Source: Myotis daubentonii
Lineage: Eukaryota > Chordata > Mammalia > Chiroptera > Vespertilionidae
Direction of reading: 5' to 3'
NCBI RefSeq assembly: GCF_963259705.1
Contig: NC_081842.1
Span: 42,414,803-42,478,802 of the forward strand
Length of the DNA stretch: 64,000 nt
Shown here: one piece after another, positions 1 through 10,141 of the stretch
Layout of the letters: every line of letters starts with the position of its first letter
Numbering within the stretch: position 1 is the first letter of the stretch
Program-made: the position numbers and the translations under genes
The notes under the pieces: model-generated
The model's database searches: none
The model's input: only the letters and a program-made list of their open reading frames with translations
Told to the model about the DNA's origin: nothing

Positions 1-390
1 TTCCTGGTATAGGAGTAAAAAATGATTGACCTATGGTTTATTATTTGTTTGTTTTTAATATTATTCTAAATTCAGAAATAAAGAATTCATGATGCTTTCC
101 AGTTTTTCAGCATCTCTTGGCATCTTCATTGGCAAAATGGTGAGCTGGCACAAGTTTGTCTCAATCACTCCTTTCAGCTTTGTCATTCTATGGTTCTCTA
201 ATTCTATATAGTGACTTCAAGTCCCCGCTGCTCAAGACACACCTCATATTTCAGTTTCCTCAATAAACTCTATTAATTGCCAGGCTGGAGTAGCCTGACA
301 TTTTCTTCAGTCTTTTCCTGCCCTCCACATATGGAGTAGATTTTTCAGTCTCAGAACTTTTTTCTGGGTCTGAGTTTATGAACAAGAAGT
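1..390. other. unannotated intronic sequence
   Basis: No open reading frame of note and no repeat family recognised. It lies in the part of the MCF2L2 intron that continues beyond the window edge. Confidence 0.4.
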
Positions 391-610
391 CAATCTTAAA
401 AGGCTATATACTCTATGATCCCAATTATATACCATTCTGGAAACAACAAAAAGCCTATGAAGACAGCAAAAGGATCAGTGGTTGCCAAAGGTTGGGGACG
501 TGGGAGGGATGAACAGGCAGAGCACAGAGAATGTTTAGGGCAGTGAAACTATTCTGTATGATATTATAATGGTATATACATGTCATTTACTTTTGTCCAA
601 ACTCATAGTA

Positions 611-1038
611 TCCTATCTAATAAAAAGGGAATATGCTAATTGACCCTCACAGTGTCACAAAGATGGCAGCGCCCACAGCCAATAAGGAGGGAATATGCTA
701 ATTGACTGTCCCGCCCTCAAAGATGGCAGCGCCCTCGGCTACAACATGGTGGCGCCCAGTCCCCTCAGCCCCACCGGGGCGGCAGGCACGCCTGTCTCTG
801 GAGCCCCCCAGTTCCCTCAGCCCCCCAGCCACCCAGAGCCTCCCAAGGCTCAGGTAACCAGCGCCAGTTAAGGCTTGTGCTGCCGGCAGTGGCAGCAACA
901 GAGGTGTGATGGGGGCGTCACCTTCCCCAATCGCTGGGTTGCCTCCCGCCCCTGAGGGCTCCCAGACTGTGAGAGGGGGCAGGCCTAGCTGAGGGACCCT
1001 CCCTCCAATGCATGAATTTTCATGCACCAGGCCTCTAG
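611..1038 (+). mobile_element. HeliBat-type non-autonomous Helitron (first of a tandem pair)
   Basis: It starts TCCTATCTAATAAAAAGGG after an A and ends in ...CATGCACCAGGCCTCTAG. The 5'-TC and CTAG-3' ends, the lack of a target-site duplication and A/T flanks are the Helitron hallmarks. The interior is GC-rich (repeated 'aagatggcagcgccc' motif) with no Rep/helicase coding. A second element begins at the very next base. Confidence 0.85.
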
Positions 1039-1218
1039 TCCTATAAATAAAAGGCTAATATGCAAATTGTCCCCTCGACCAGGAGTTCAACCAGGGGGCA
1101 AGGCCGGCCCACCAACCTCACGCAGCCCCCCCAATCCCCTGCCCTGGCCCGATGGGCCCCGATCAGGGCAGGCCAGCTGGATCCCACCCAAGCACGAATT
1201 CATGCACCAGGCCTCTAG
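1039..1218 (+). mobile_element. HeliBat-type non-autonomous Helitron (second of a tandem pair)
   Basis: It begins TCCTATAAATAAAAGGC immediately after the CTAG of the preceding element. It carries the typical 'ggctaatatgcaaattgtcc' 5' segment and ends ...CATGCACCAGGCCTCTAG followed by T. It is only 180 bp, so non-autonomous. Confidence 0.85.
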
Positions 1219-1440
1219 TGTACAATATCAAGAGTGAACACCAACATAAACTATAGACTTTGTGTGTCGATGTAGGTACATCAGTTGTAACAATGTACCA
1301 CTCTGGAATGGATGTTAATGGTGAGGGAGGTTTGCCTTGGGAGATAAGAAATAGATGGGAAATTTCTGAACTTTCCACTCAATTTTGCTGTGAACTTAAA
1401 ACTGCTCAAAAAAAGTCTATTTTATAAAAACATTTTAGAT

Positions 1441-2090
1441 GATGAAAATTCCTCCAAAAAATTAGTAATTAAGCAAACAAACACATACTATAACATAGCT
1501 CTCCAAACAATTACAAACAGGCAGAGATCAGAGATAATTCATAACCTTAAACATTTATATCAATAAAATAAAAATGAAAATATAATTTTTAACTCAAAAC
1601 AACGACAAAAATTAAGCAAACTGAAAGAAAGTACAAGAAAGAAGATATTAAAGATAAAGGGAGAAATGAATAAGATAGAGAAGAGGAAGGCAATAGACCT
1701 AAGTAATATCTAAACACTGTTCTTTGTCCTGCGTATCTTGTCATTCTCTTCTTTGACTATACCAATTCTTCCTGGTTCTGTGTCATGAACCCTCTGCCAA
1801 CTGCCCATAAAGATTTTGCAACTGGGCAGGGCTCTGATGCCTGGTAACCACTGTGACACTGAAGAAATTATGAATTTTGATAAATAGGAACCTAAAATGG
1901 AAACTGGACAATAAGGTCAAATTCCCCTTTCAGGCTTTCCCCCTTGTCTCTGTTTTATGTTGAAACCAAAGGGTGAGGCAGCGAGACAGTCTGAGCAAAT
2001 GCTAGGAAGAGGAAAGGGGAATGACTGGTCAAGTGGGCACTCTTTCTCAAGGGACAAACAGCATTCCAGGAAAGAAAAATACTCCCAAGT
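1441..2090. other. unannotated intronic sequence
   Basis: AT-rich. No coding or repeat feature recognised, apart from the L1 target site at its end (2071-2090). Confidence 0.4.
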
Positions 2091-3373
2091 ACAGATATAT
2101 GCAAGAAAATGAAACTAGACCACCAACTTACACCATACACAAAAATAAACTCAAAATGGATAAAGGACTTAAATGTACGACAGGAAACCATAAAAATTCT
2201 AGAAGAATCCAAAGGCAACAAAATCTCAGACATATGCCGAAGCAATTTCTTCACTGATACAGCTCCTAGGGCACTTGAAACTAAAGAAAAAATGAACAAA
2301 TGGGACTACATCAAAATAAAAAGCTTCTGCACAGCAAAAGAAACCATCAACAAAACAACGAGAAAACCCACTGTGTGGGAACACATATTTGCCAATGTCA
2401 TATCTGATAAGGGCCTAATCTCCAAAATTTATAGGGAACTCATACAACTTAACAAAAGGAAGATAAACAATCCAATCAAAAATTGGGCAAAGGACCTAAA
2501 TAGACACCTTTCAAAAGAGGACATTCAGAAAGCCAAGAGACATATGAAAACATGCTCAAAGTCACTAATCATCCGAGAGATGCAAATCAAAACAGCAATG
2601 AGGTACCATCTCACACCTGTCAGACTGGCTATCATCAACAAATCAACAAACGACAAGTGCTGGAGAGGATGTGGAGAAAAAGGAACACTTGTGCACTGCT
2701 GGTGGGAATGCAGACTGGTGCAGCCACTATGGAAGACAGTATGGAGTTTCCTTAAAAAACTGAAAATGGAACTCCCATTTGACCCTGTGATCCCACTTCT
2801 AGGAATATATCCCAAGAAACCAGAAACACCAATCAGAAAGGATATATGCACCCCTATGTTCATAGCAGCACAATTCACCATAGCTAAGATCTGGAAACAG
2901 CCTAAGTGCCCATCAGTAGATGAATGGATTAGAAAACTGTGGTACATCTACACGATGGAATACTATGCTGCTCTAAAAAGGAAGGAACTCTTACCATTTG
3001 CAATGTCATGGATGGAACTGGAGAGCATTATGCTAAGTGAAATAAGCCAGTCAATAAAGGAAAAATACCACATGATCTCACTCATTCATGGACAATAGAG
3101 ACCATTATAAACTTTTGAACAATAATAGATACAGAGGCAGAGCTGCCTCAAACAGATTGTCAAACTGCAGCGGGAAGGCCGGGGAGGGTTGGGGGGCAGG
3201 AGGTAGGGGGGTAAGAGATCAACTAAAGGACTTGTATGCATGCATATAAGCATAACCAATGGACATAAGACACTGGGGGATAGGGGAGGCTAGGGGACTG
3301 TCTAGGGCGGGGGGATAAAATGGATACATATGTAATACCCTTTGTAATACTTTAAGCAATAAAAAAAAAAAAA
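2091..3373 (+). mobile_element. young 5'-truncated LINE-1 (ORF2 C-terminus and 3' UTR)
   Basis: An open frame at 2109-3098 encodes about 330 residues of the L1 ORF2p C-terminus, including the cysteine-containing segment with [18 protein letters not shown]. It is nearly identical to the corresponding part of the long L1 at 20878-21865. A G-rich 3' UTR, a polyadenylation signal and a pure A tail follow. A perfect 20-bp TSD (aaagaaaaatactcccaagt) lies at 2071-2090 and 3374-3393. The pure tail and long perfect TSD suggest recent insertion. With no endonuclease or reverse transcriptase domain it cannot move itself. Confidence 0.95.
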
Positions 3374-3393
3374 AAAGAAAAATACTCCCAAGT

Positions 3394-4535
3394 TTACCAG
3401 CAATTATATAAGGAACACAGAACAGAACAAAGAAATCAGGGCCAAAAAGTAGCCCCTTGTCTTGTCTTATCTTCTACATCTGTGAGATAAGGCTTTCCAC
3501 CCCTCGATGCTTCTCTCTACCCTGGTTCAGATGGCATCCAATGTACAGTCCTCTGTGCGAGTACAAAGAGCTGCAAGTACAAAATGAGAGTCACCCGCTT
3601 CATTTAGCACATGACTACATCCAGGGATTCAGTCAAATTAGACAGTGAAATTGAAATAAATATAATTGAGGGCCATGTGTACCTGCTGCCCACCTCCCTG
3701 CTGTCATCTTTACTGCTCCCCACAGAAGGAGAGAGTACTAAGCTGATGGGTGATTGTTTTGGATGCAACTGAGCCAAGGAGGGAGACCAAGTTCAACTGG
3801 CTATAACCCTGGGGGTCAATGCAGGAGTGAGGAAATGGGGTTCTTCTTTCTCTGCCAGTGTCCACCTTCTCGCCCCATAAAAATACTTTTAGATTGAAAT
3901 GAATCATATCATACTGGAAATTTGACCAACATTACTTCTTGAGAACCTACTATGTGCTGGGCACTAGGTTAGGGCTACAGATTGAAAAAAGAAAAGAAAA
4001 AAAGAAAAATTGCCCCACTTCCCCCATCTTGAGTTCACAGTCTAATGGAAGAGGTAGAAATAATTTCCATCTACTATGGTGTTTACAAGGGGTAAGCTTT
4101 GGGTTCTGTGGAAATAAAAAGTCTGGGTGAGGAGGGTTGGGGTCAGGGACGGTTTCCTTGAAGAAATGACATCAGACTGAGGGTTGACGAATGTGTAGGA
4201 GTTAAGCCAGTCCTAGAAGGATGGGAAAGGCATTCCTACAGAGAGAACAACACCAGCCAAGCCGTGTCCTAATGGACACCATATGTGGGGATGGGAGGAG
4301 GAAAGGGAGAGAAATGGTGAAATAGAATTTAAGCAATGAACTTTGAAGAAGTGCATTAAAAATAAACCCATAGCCTCCTCTCAAAAAGGAAGAAGGGTAA
4401 AAAAACAAAAATAGTCTTTGGAGTCGATTTGGTTAAAGCAAACTAAGCAACTTCCTAATCTCTGGTGGCCTTTCAATCACTAGGCTGGCATTGACCTCTA
4501 AATCTCAGGCAGCAGATGGAAAGCAAGTGCAATAG

Positions 4536-4540
<5 letters not shown>
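3394..4540. other. unannotated intronic sequence
   Basis: No gene recognised. A short stretch near 3935-3975 ('gagaacctactatgtgctgggcac' style) resembles an old MIR-type SINE fragment. The rest shows nothing I can name. Confidence 0.35.
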
Positions 4541-4590
<50 letters not shown>

Positions 4591-4640
4591 GGAGGGCAGG
4601 AGGGTGGGAGAGAGAAAGGGAGGGAGAGGGGGAGAGAGAG
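4541..4640. repeat. (CA)n microsatellite followed by purine-rich (GA) tract
   Basis: An uninterrupted CA run spans about 4541-4585. An imperfect G/A tract rich in 'gagagaga' and 'gggagg' follows to about 4640. Confidence 0.95.
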
Positions 4641-4874
4641 AGCACTGTTGTCTAAATTCTAAACCACACAGCAGTTAAGTAAGAGATTATATCATAAGCT
4701 ATGCAAACCCATGGAGAGTGGGGCCAGTCTGCTTTTCTGGGGAAGAGACACAGCACTATCTAAGAATTCCCAGCTCTATCTCTGCCTGTAAATGATTGTT
4801 AGCAATATGAATTCTGTCCCACACTCTATCCCTTGGAGGCATATTAACTCACTTGGCATAAAGATATGAGACCT

Positions 4875-5240
4875 GCTATGTTCCTTTTGTGGATTAAGTT
4901 GTGTTTCCACCAGTGCCTCAAAATGTGACCTTATTTGGAGATAGGGTCTTTACAGTGCTCATCCAGTTAACATGAAGTCATTGGGGTGGGCCCTAATCCA
5001 GTAAGACTGGTGTCCTTATAAAAAGGGGGGATTTGGACACATGGCACACAAAGAGAGATGGCAAAGTGAGGAGACAAAAGTGGAAGCCACCTGCAAGCCC
5101 AGGAGACAGGCCCGGGACAGATTCTGCTCTCACAGCCTCAGAAGGAACCAACCTTACCAACACCTTGATTTTGGACTTCCAGCTTCCAGAACAGTGAAAT
5201 AATAAATTTCTGCTACTTAAGCCAAAAAAAAAAAAAAAAA
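4875..5240 (+). repeat. ancient mammalian interspersed repeat with A tail
   Basis: The sequence matches a common mammalian repeat I recognise by phrases such as 'tttggagatagggtcttta', 'gggccctaatccagta' and 'accttgattttggacttcc', ending 'aataaatttctgctacttaagcc' plus A19. I cannot name the subfamily with confidence. A diverged relative occurs at 52490-53610. Confidence 0.6.
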
Positions 5241-5552
5241 AAGTGTGCAGAAGGTGGAAGTAGCAGATTCCCCAAACATCTCTGCCATGGTCTCCACTGT
5301 AACACCATTTTTATTGCTGGCCTTTCCATTTCCTTGCTGCATGCCTCAGTTTCTCCATCTGACAAGGACAATTATAAAATTTGCCCCTAAATACCTTATT
5401 TAGTGGCGATAAATGAAATAGCTGCCAACGTGGCTTGAGCTCCTTGAGCAACGGCCATGTATCCTAGATAACAGGCCACAGGAAGCCAGAATCAACTTAA
5501 TCCAGAGCAATGAACCTGAAGGAACAAAGACAGCTTCAGCAGTTCCACCAAT

Positions 5553-5777
5553 ATTTTTTTAAATATGTTTTTATTGATTTGAGAGAGAGAAAAAGGAGAG
5601 GGAGAAAGAGAGAGAAACACTGATGAAAGAGAATCATCTATCGGCTACTTCCTGCATGCCCCCTACTCTACTGGGGATCGAGCCTGCAACCTGGGCATAT
5701 GTCCTGACTGGGAATCGAACCAGCGACCTCTTGGTGCATGGGACGATGGTCAACCAATGGAGCCACACCAGCCAGAA
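5553..5777 (-). mobile_element. Ves-type tRNA-derived SINE
   Basis: On the minus strand it reads as a tRNA-derived head ('ctggctggtgtggctcc...' with box A/box B-like segments), the conserved 'cccagtagag' middle, a CT-rich part and an A-rich end. This is the diagnostic vesper-bat SINE layout. It is somewhat diverged from the young copies elsewhere in the window. Confidence 0.9.
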
Positions 5778-6046
5778 TTGTTCATCAATATTTCTTTCAC
5801 TCAAAAATGTTTATTAAGTACCTCCTACGTGCACTGCATGAACAGAACTGATACTTACTTATCATTGTTTTCTAGTCTCATTCCCCATCCCTTGTCTGTG
5901 ACTGATGGATAAGAGAAATGGTACACTCTACATGCCAGTGTGAGCTGTGCTCACGGAAGATTCCATCTCAACCCAGCCCTGCCACATGGGGAATGTGGAA
6001 TAAAGCCAGTGACTAAGAAGGCAACAGAACACTGTGTCCAGCTCAC

Positions 6047-6161
6047 CTGGGGATGCTAGTCAGGTAGGTCATGACATTCAGAAAGTCCTCATCTGAGATG
6101 TGTTTGAAGCCCACAAACTCTGGGAAAGTGATGATTGGGGCACCATCTTTCCCTCGGCCTC
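6047..6161 (-). CDS. MCF2L2: MCF2L2 coding exon 3 (start of CRAL-TRIO domain)
   Basis: This 115-nt exon is on the minus strand. The acceptor is ...ttgcag before GAGGCC, and the donor is CCCCAG followed by gtgagc. With one base carried over from exon 2 it encodes about 38 residues, including GRGKDGAPIITFPEF and LNVMTYLTSIPS. That pattern is diagnostic of the N-terminal CRAL-TRIO/Sec14 domain in the Dbl/DBS family (MCF2, MCF2L, MCF2L2). The residues fit MCF2L2 better than its two paralogues. In the full protein this lipid-binding-type domain precedes spectrin-like, DH (Rho-GTPase exchange) and PH domains, which must lie beyond the window edge. The exon ends with two bases of the next codon. It has no stop or frameshift and looks functional. 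Confidence 0.92.
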
Positions 6162-6544
6162 CTGCAACAAAAGTGGGTGGTCAAGATGTTAGCACAATGT
6201 TTTCATGTCACGCCTCTGCAGATAAAAGTCTCTGACTAATATCAAGGCAGGAGATGTGCATTGGCTTCCCCTTTTCTATCTATATTACTTCAGAGTAGAA
6301 TGTGGAAAGGCTGACACTGAACTATTTTAAACAAGTCTCTCTTCTCCTTCATGCTTGCTCAGTGGTATTGTGAGAATTTTATTTTTGAATCCTTTGAAGA
6401 TAGTTACTGTATAAAAGATAATACTGACTTAATTATTTAACATGGGTAGAATAGTAAAGAACGCCACAAATACATAATACTTCTGTTCATTTTTGTAGTC
6501 ACTAAATTAAAAAGTTAAAATGGTAATTAGGAGAGTTAACTCTA

Positions 6545-6745
6545 AAATCAGTAACCTGGTTGAAATCCTGCTTTGCCACTTAATTTCTATGTGATTTTAG
6601 GCAAGACACTTAACCTAAGTAGGATATATATATGTAATACTTGCACCTATCTCAAAAGGTGTTGTGAGAATTAAGTGAAAACATAAGAAAAGCACCTTAG
6701 CAGAGTGCTTGCTGCATATAGGTACTCATTAAATAGTGAGCATTA
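6545..6745 (+). repeat. MIR SINE fragment
   Basis: The 'ggttgaaatcctgctttgccact', 'aggcaagacacttaacct' and 'ttgtgagaattaagtgaaa' phrases follow the MIR core in the plus direction. It is diverged, as expected for this ancient family. Confidence 0.7.
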
Positions 6746-7633
6746 TGGTTATTACTGTTAATGGAGGCACAATAAGCTGCCGGCACTTTGATAATTTATA
6801 AAAAGGGATATAAGACATCCCCGTGAGAATAAAAATGTACAATTAACATTTAAATATTTAGCTCACTGGAGCAGAGGCCACCAGGTTAAACTGAATAGAT
6901 TATATTTCCCCATCTCCTAGCAGCTAGATGTAGCCACATGACTAAATTCTAGCTTCATGGTTCCTGTGTCAGGCACCCAGGGAACCACAGTGAACTCACA
7001 GAGGCACCATGAATAGTTTAAATTTTTAGGGGAAGAGCAATAGTTGGCATCTGTCACCTGCTCTGCATGGTATTAGCTTGAGATAGTTCACAGTTTCAAC
7101 ATTAAATCACACTAAATTCTTTTGACTAGCATTGTATCTTTGTGAAGGTGGGTTTGGGGTGGCTGCTGGGATAAAAGCAAGTGCAGGATGAAAGTGAGTG
7201 TAGAACAGGAAGGGAGGCTGGTGATGTCTAGTTTGATTCCAAGGTTGGAGAGCACTGTAGCTACCAAAGAATGAAATTCTTAGTATTATTTATAAATATT
7301 TATAAGACATGAAATTTATAATATTATTTATAAATATTTATAAGAATGAAATTCTTAGTATTACTTATAAGACAGCTACTAAGTTGTTAAAATGTGTAGA
7401 GTTAAGTTGTTTTAACTGTTCGGTATTGGTTTTGGACAAAAAGGGCTATAAAAAATTCCTGAGACAAGCTGCTCTGAAAAGCCATGTTTGCATTGTTCCT
7501 GTGGCTGCCTCACTCTTTGCCAGAGTCCTCCATCTCTCGCTTTAAAAAAAAAAATATCCGGAGAAACCAAGATGGCAGCATAGGTAAACACCGGAGTTTG
7601 CTGCCTCGAACAACCACTTCAAAAATACAACTA

Positions 7634-7850
7634 GCCCTGACTGGTTTGGCTCAGTGGATAGAGCATCGACCTTCGGACTCAAGGGTCCCAGGTTCGATTC
7701 TGGTCAAGGGCATGTACCTTGGTTGCGGGCACATCCCCAGTGGGGAGTGTGCAGGAGGCAGCTGATCGATGTTTCTCTCTCATTGATGTTTCTAACTCTC
7801 TATCCTTCTCCCTTCCTCTCTGTAAAAAATCATTAAAATATATTTTTTAA
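7634..7850 (+). mobile_element. Ves SINE inserted in the HAL1 5' UTR
   Basis: A complete tRNA-derived head ('ccctgactggtttggctcagtgg'), 'ggttcgattctggtcaaggg' box B and CT-rich tail are present. A perfect 13-bp TSD (aaaaatacaacta) sits at 7621-7633 and 7851-7863. It is therefore younger than the HAL1 copy that holds it. Confidence 0.95.
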
Positions 7851-8715
7851 AAAAATACAACTAAAAGATGGAACGGACATCATCCAAAACCACAGGAAGG
7901 CTGGCTGAGTGGAAATTCTACAACTAGAAGGAAAGAGAAAAGCATACCGAGACTCAGAGGAGGCGCAGTGCGGAAGTAAAATACTAAGGTACAGAGGCGC
8001 ACACAGAGTGGGCTGGCAGCTGAGGGCCCGGTTGTCGTTTTCAATCGGGAAGGAGTCTCAGGCTCTGAGCTCCAGTTCCGGGCGAGTCTCTGGGGACCCA
8101 GACTCAAACGGGAGAAGCGGGACTGTCTGGCATTGGTTGGAACTCGAGGGCAGCTTTCTCTCAGAGGGGCTTGCAGCGATTGCCGAGACACTGAGAAGTA
8201 GCAGGGCCTCTGAGAGCAGCCATAACTGCTAGCCCCACCCTGTTGATCCCGTGGGACCTGCTCCACCCAAGCCCTGCAGGGAGGCTTTTGCTGGATAGCC
8301 TCAGGCAAAGGCTAGATTAGCACCTCCCTAGAGATCCAGGAGCCAGGAAACCCAGAGGTCAGAGTGGGACCATCCAGTTTGCAGCTCCGTGGAACCATAA
8401 AGGACACACTCAGGGGGCAGACTCAGTGAGCACCAAAGCCCCATTGGAGCAAGTCTTGCCCCAGACAGGTGTCTCCAGCACAGAAGTTCTCCCACTGCAG
8501 ACACAGCTGATTCTCATAGCCAATTGGCCTGGAGGTCAATTCCTTCCAGTGATACCTACAACAACCAAGGCTTAACTACAACAAGACTGTGCACAAAGAC
8601 CACAAGGGTGTGCACCAAGAGTGTCCTCCTTAGGTAATTGGGGAGGCTGAACCACTGGGCCCTAGAGGACACTCAGCACAGAAAACCACTTTATCAACAC
8701 AGGGAAGCATAAAAA

Positions 8716-9726
8716 ATGCAGAGACAAAGAAAAAGGACACAAATGACAGAAATGGTGGAAAGCAAACTACTGGATGTAGAGTTCAAAACCACACTTTTAA
8801 GGTTTTCCAAGAATTTTCTAGAAACTGCCGATAAACTTAATGAGACCTACAAAAAATCTAATGAGACCCTCGAGGTTGTGATAAAGGACCAATTAGAAAT
8901 TAAGCATACACTGACTGAAATAAAGAATATTATACAGACTCCCAACAGCAGACTAGAGGATTGCAAGAATCAAGTCAACGATTTGAAATACAAAGAAGCA
9001 AAAAACACCCAACTGGAAAAGCAAAATGAAAAAAGAATCCAAAAATACGAAGATAGTGTAAGGAGCCTCTGGGACAGCTTCAAGCGTACCAACATCCGAA
9101 TTATAGGGGTGCCAGAAGAAAAGAGAGGGCAAGATATTGAAAACCTATTTGAAGAAATAATGACAGAAAACTTCCCCTACCTGGTGAAAGAAATAGAATT
9201 CCAAGTCCAGGAAGTGCAGAGAACCCCAAATAAAAGGAATCCAAAGAGGACCACACCAAGACACATCATAATTAAAATGCCAAGAGCAAAAGACAAAGAG
9301 AGAATCTTAAAAGCAGCAAAAAAAAAAGAAAGTCAGCTTTTCCGGGTCGGCTACGGAGTCTGAAGCCGCCACAGGATCCAGAGCTGTCGTATCCCCTCCT
9401 TTTCCACTTCCCGTTGCAACCAATAAAGGCCAAGGCCGTTGGTACCGTTAAAAGAAAGAAAGAAAGAAAGAAATTCAGTTACCTATAAGGGAGTACCCAT
9501 ACGACTGTCAGTTGATTTCTCAACAGAAACTTTGCAGGCCAGAAGGGAGTGGCAAGAAATATTCAAAGTGATGAATGCCAAGAACCAACAACCAAGATTA
9601 CTTTATCCAGCAAAGCTATCATTCAGAATTGAAGGTCAGATAAAGAGCTTCACAGATAAGAAAAAGCTAAAGGAGTTCATCACCACCAAACCAGTATTAT
9701 ATGAAATGCTGAAAGGTATCCTTTAA
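8716..9726 (+). pseudogene. HAL1 ORF1, disrupted by a retrocopy insertion
   Basis: The frame opens at 8716 and encodes the L1 ORF1p layout: an N-terminal coiled-coil-like segment, an RRM-like part (NIRIIGVPEE, IENLFEEIMTENFP) and a C-terminal domain beginning near TPRHIIIKMPRAKDKERIL. An inserted sequence at 9333-9449 brings a TGA at 9361-9363. After it the same frame resumes (NSVTYKG... to LYEMLKGIL, stop at 9724-9726). ORF1p is an RNA-binding trimer that coats the element's RNA. The two homologues in this window are 282 residues and open. Here translation would stop in the C-terminal domain. Confidence 0.9.
9333..9449 (+). pseudogene. short 5'-truncated retrocopy of an unidentified mRNA 3' end
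   Basis: About 117 bp of unique, GC-rich sequence interrupts HAL1 ORF1. It holds AATAAA at 9422-9427, about 22 nt before an (AAAG)n/A-rich tail, which is the geometry of an mRNA 3' end copied by L1 machinery. The surrounding 'agaaag' motifs are consistent with a TSD but the simple sequence makes its length uncertain. I do not recognise the parent gene. Confidence 0.6.
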
Positions 9727-10141
9727 GAAGAGGAGGAAGAAGAAGAAAAAGGTAAAGATACAAATTATGAACAACAAATACACATCTATCAACAAGTGAA
9801 TCTGAAAATGAAGTGAATAATCTGATGAACAGAATGAACTGGTGATTATAATAGAATCAGGGGCATAGAAAGGGAGTGGACTGACTATTCTTGTGGGGGA
9901 AAGGGGTGAGGGGGATGCGGGAAGGGACTGGACAAAAATCATGCACCTATGGATGAGGACAGTGGGTGGGGAGTGAGGGAGGAGGGTGGGTTGGGAGCTG
10001 GGAGGAGGGGAGTTATGGGGGGAAAAAAGAGGAACAAATGTAATAATCTGAACAATAAAGATTTAATTAATCAAAAAAATAAAATAAAATAAATAAAAAT
10101 AAATAATAGATAAATAAGTAAATAAATCAAAAAAAAAATCT

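Larger units (their letters stand above)
391..1440 (+). mobile_element. old L1-like 3' end, split by two Helitrons
   Basis: Bases 391-610 and 1219-1440 read as the two halves of an old LINE-1 3' region (style of 'ctatatactctatgatccc...' and '...actgctcaaaaaaagtc'). The halves are separated by the Helitron pair at 611-1218. There is no coding capacity. The family assignment is by general resemblance only. Confidence 0.4.
7560..10135 (+). mobile_element. HAL1 (half-LINE-1) element, full-length but interrupted
   Basis: It starts GGAGAAACCAAGATGGCAGC and follows the same 5' UTR as the minus-strand copy at 28691-30596. One L1-type ORF1 and a purine-rich 3' UTR follow, ending 'gaacaataaagatttaatta' and an A-rich tail. 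No ORF2 follows ORF1: the stop is only about 350 bp from the tail, and the other two copies share this structure. The lack of ORF2 is therefore a family trait, the definition of HAL1, and not a deletion. Two later insertions break this copy, a Ves SINE at 7634-7850 and a short retrocopy at 9333-9449. Confidence 0.85.

Noticed and set aside
7634..7850. tRNA-gene-like box A and box B sequences in this and the other SINEs.
   Set aside because: They are the tRNA-derived heads of Ves SINEs, with TSDs and CT-rich and A-rich tails. No mature tRNA cloverleaf with a proper 3' end is present.
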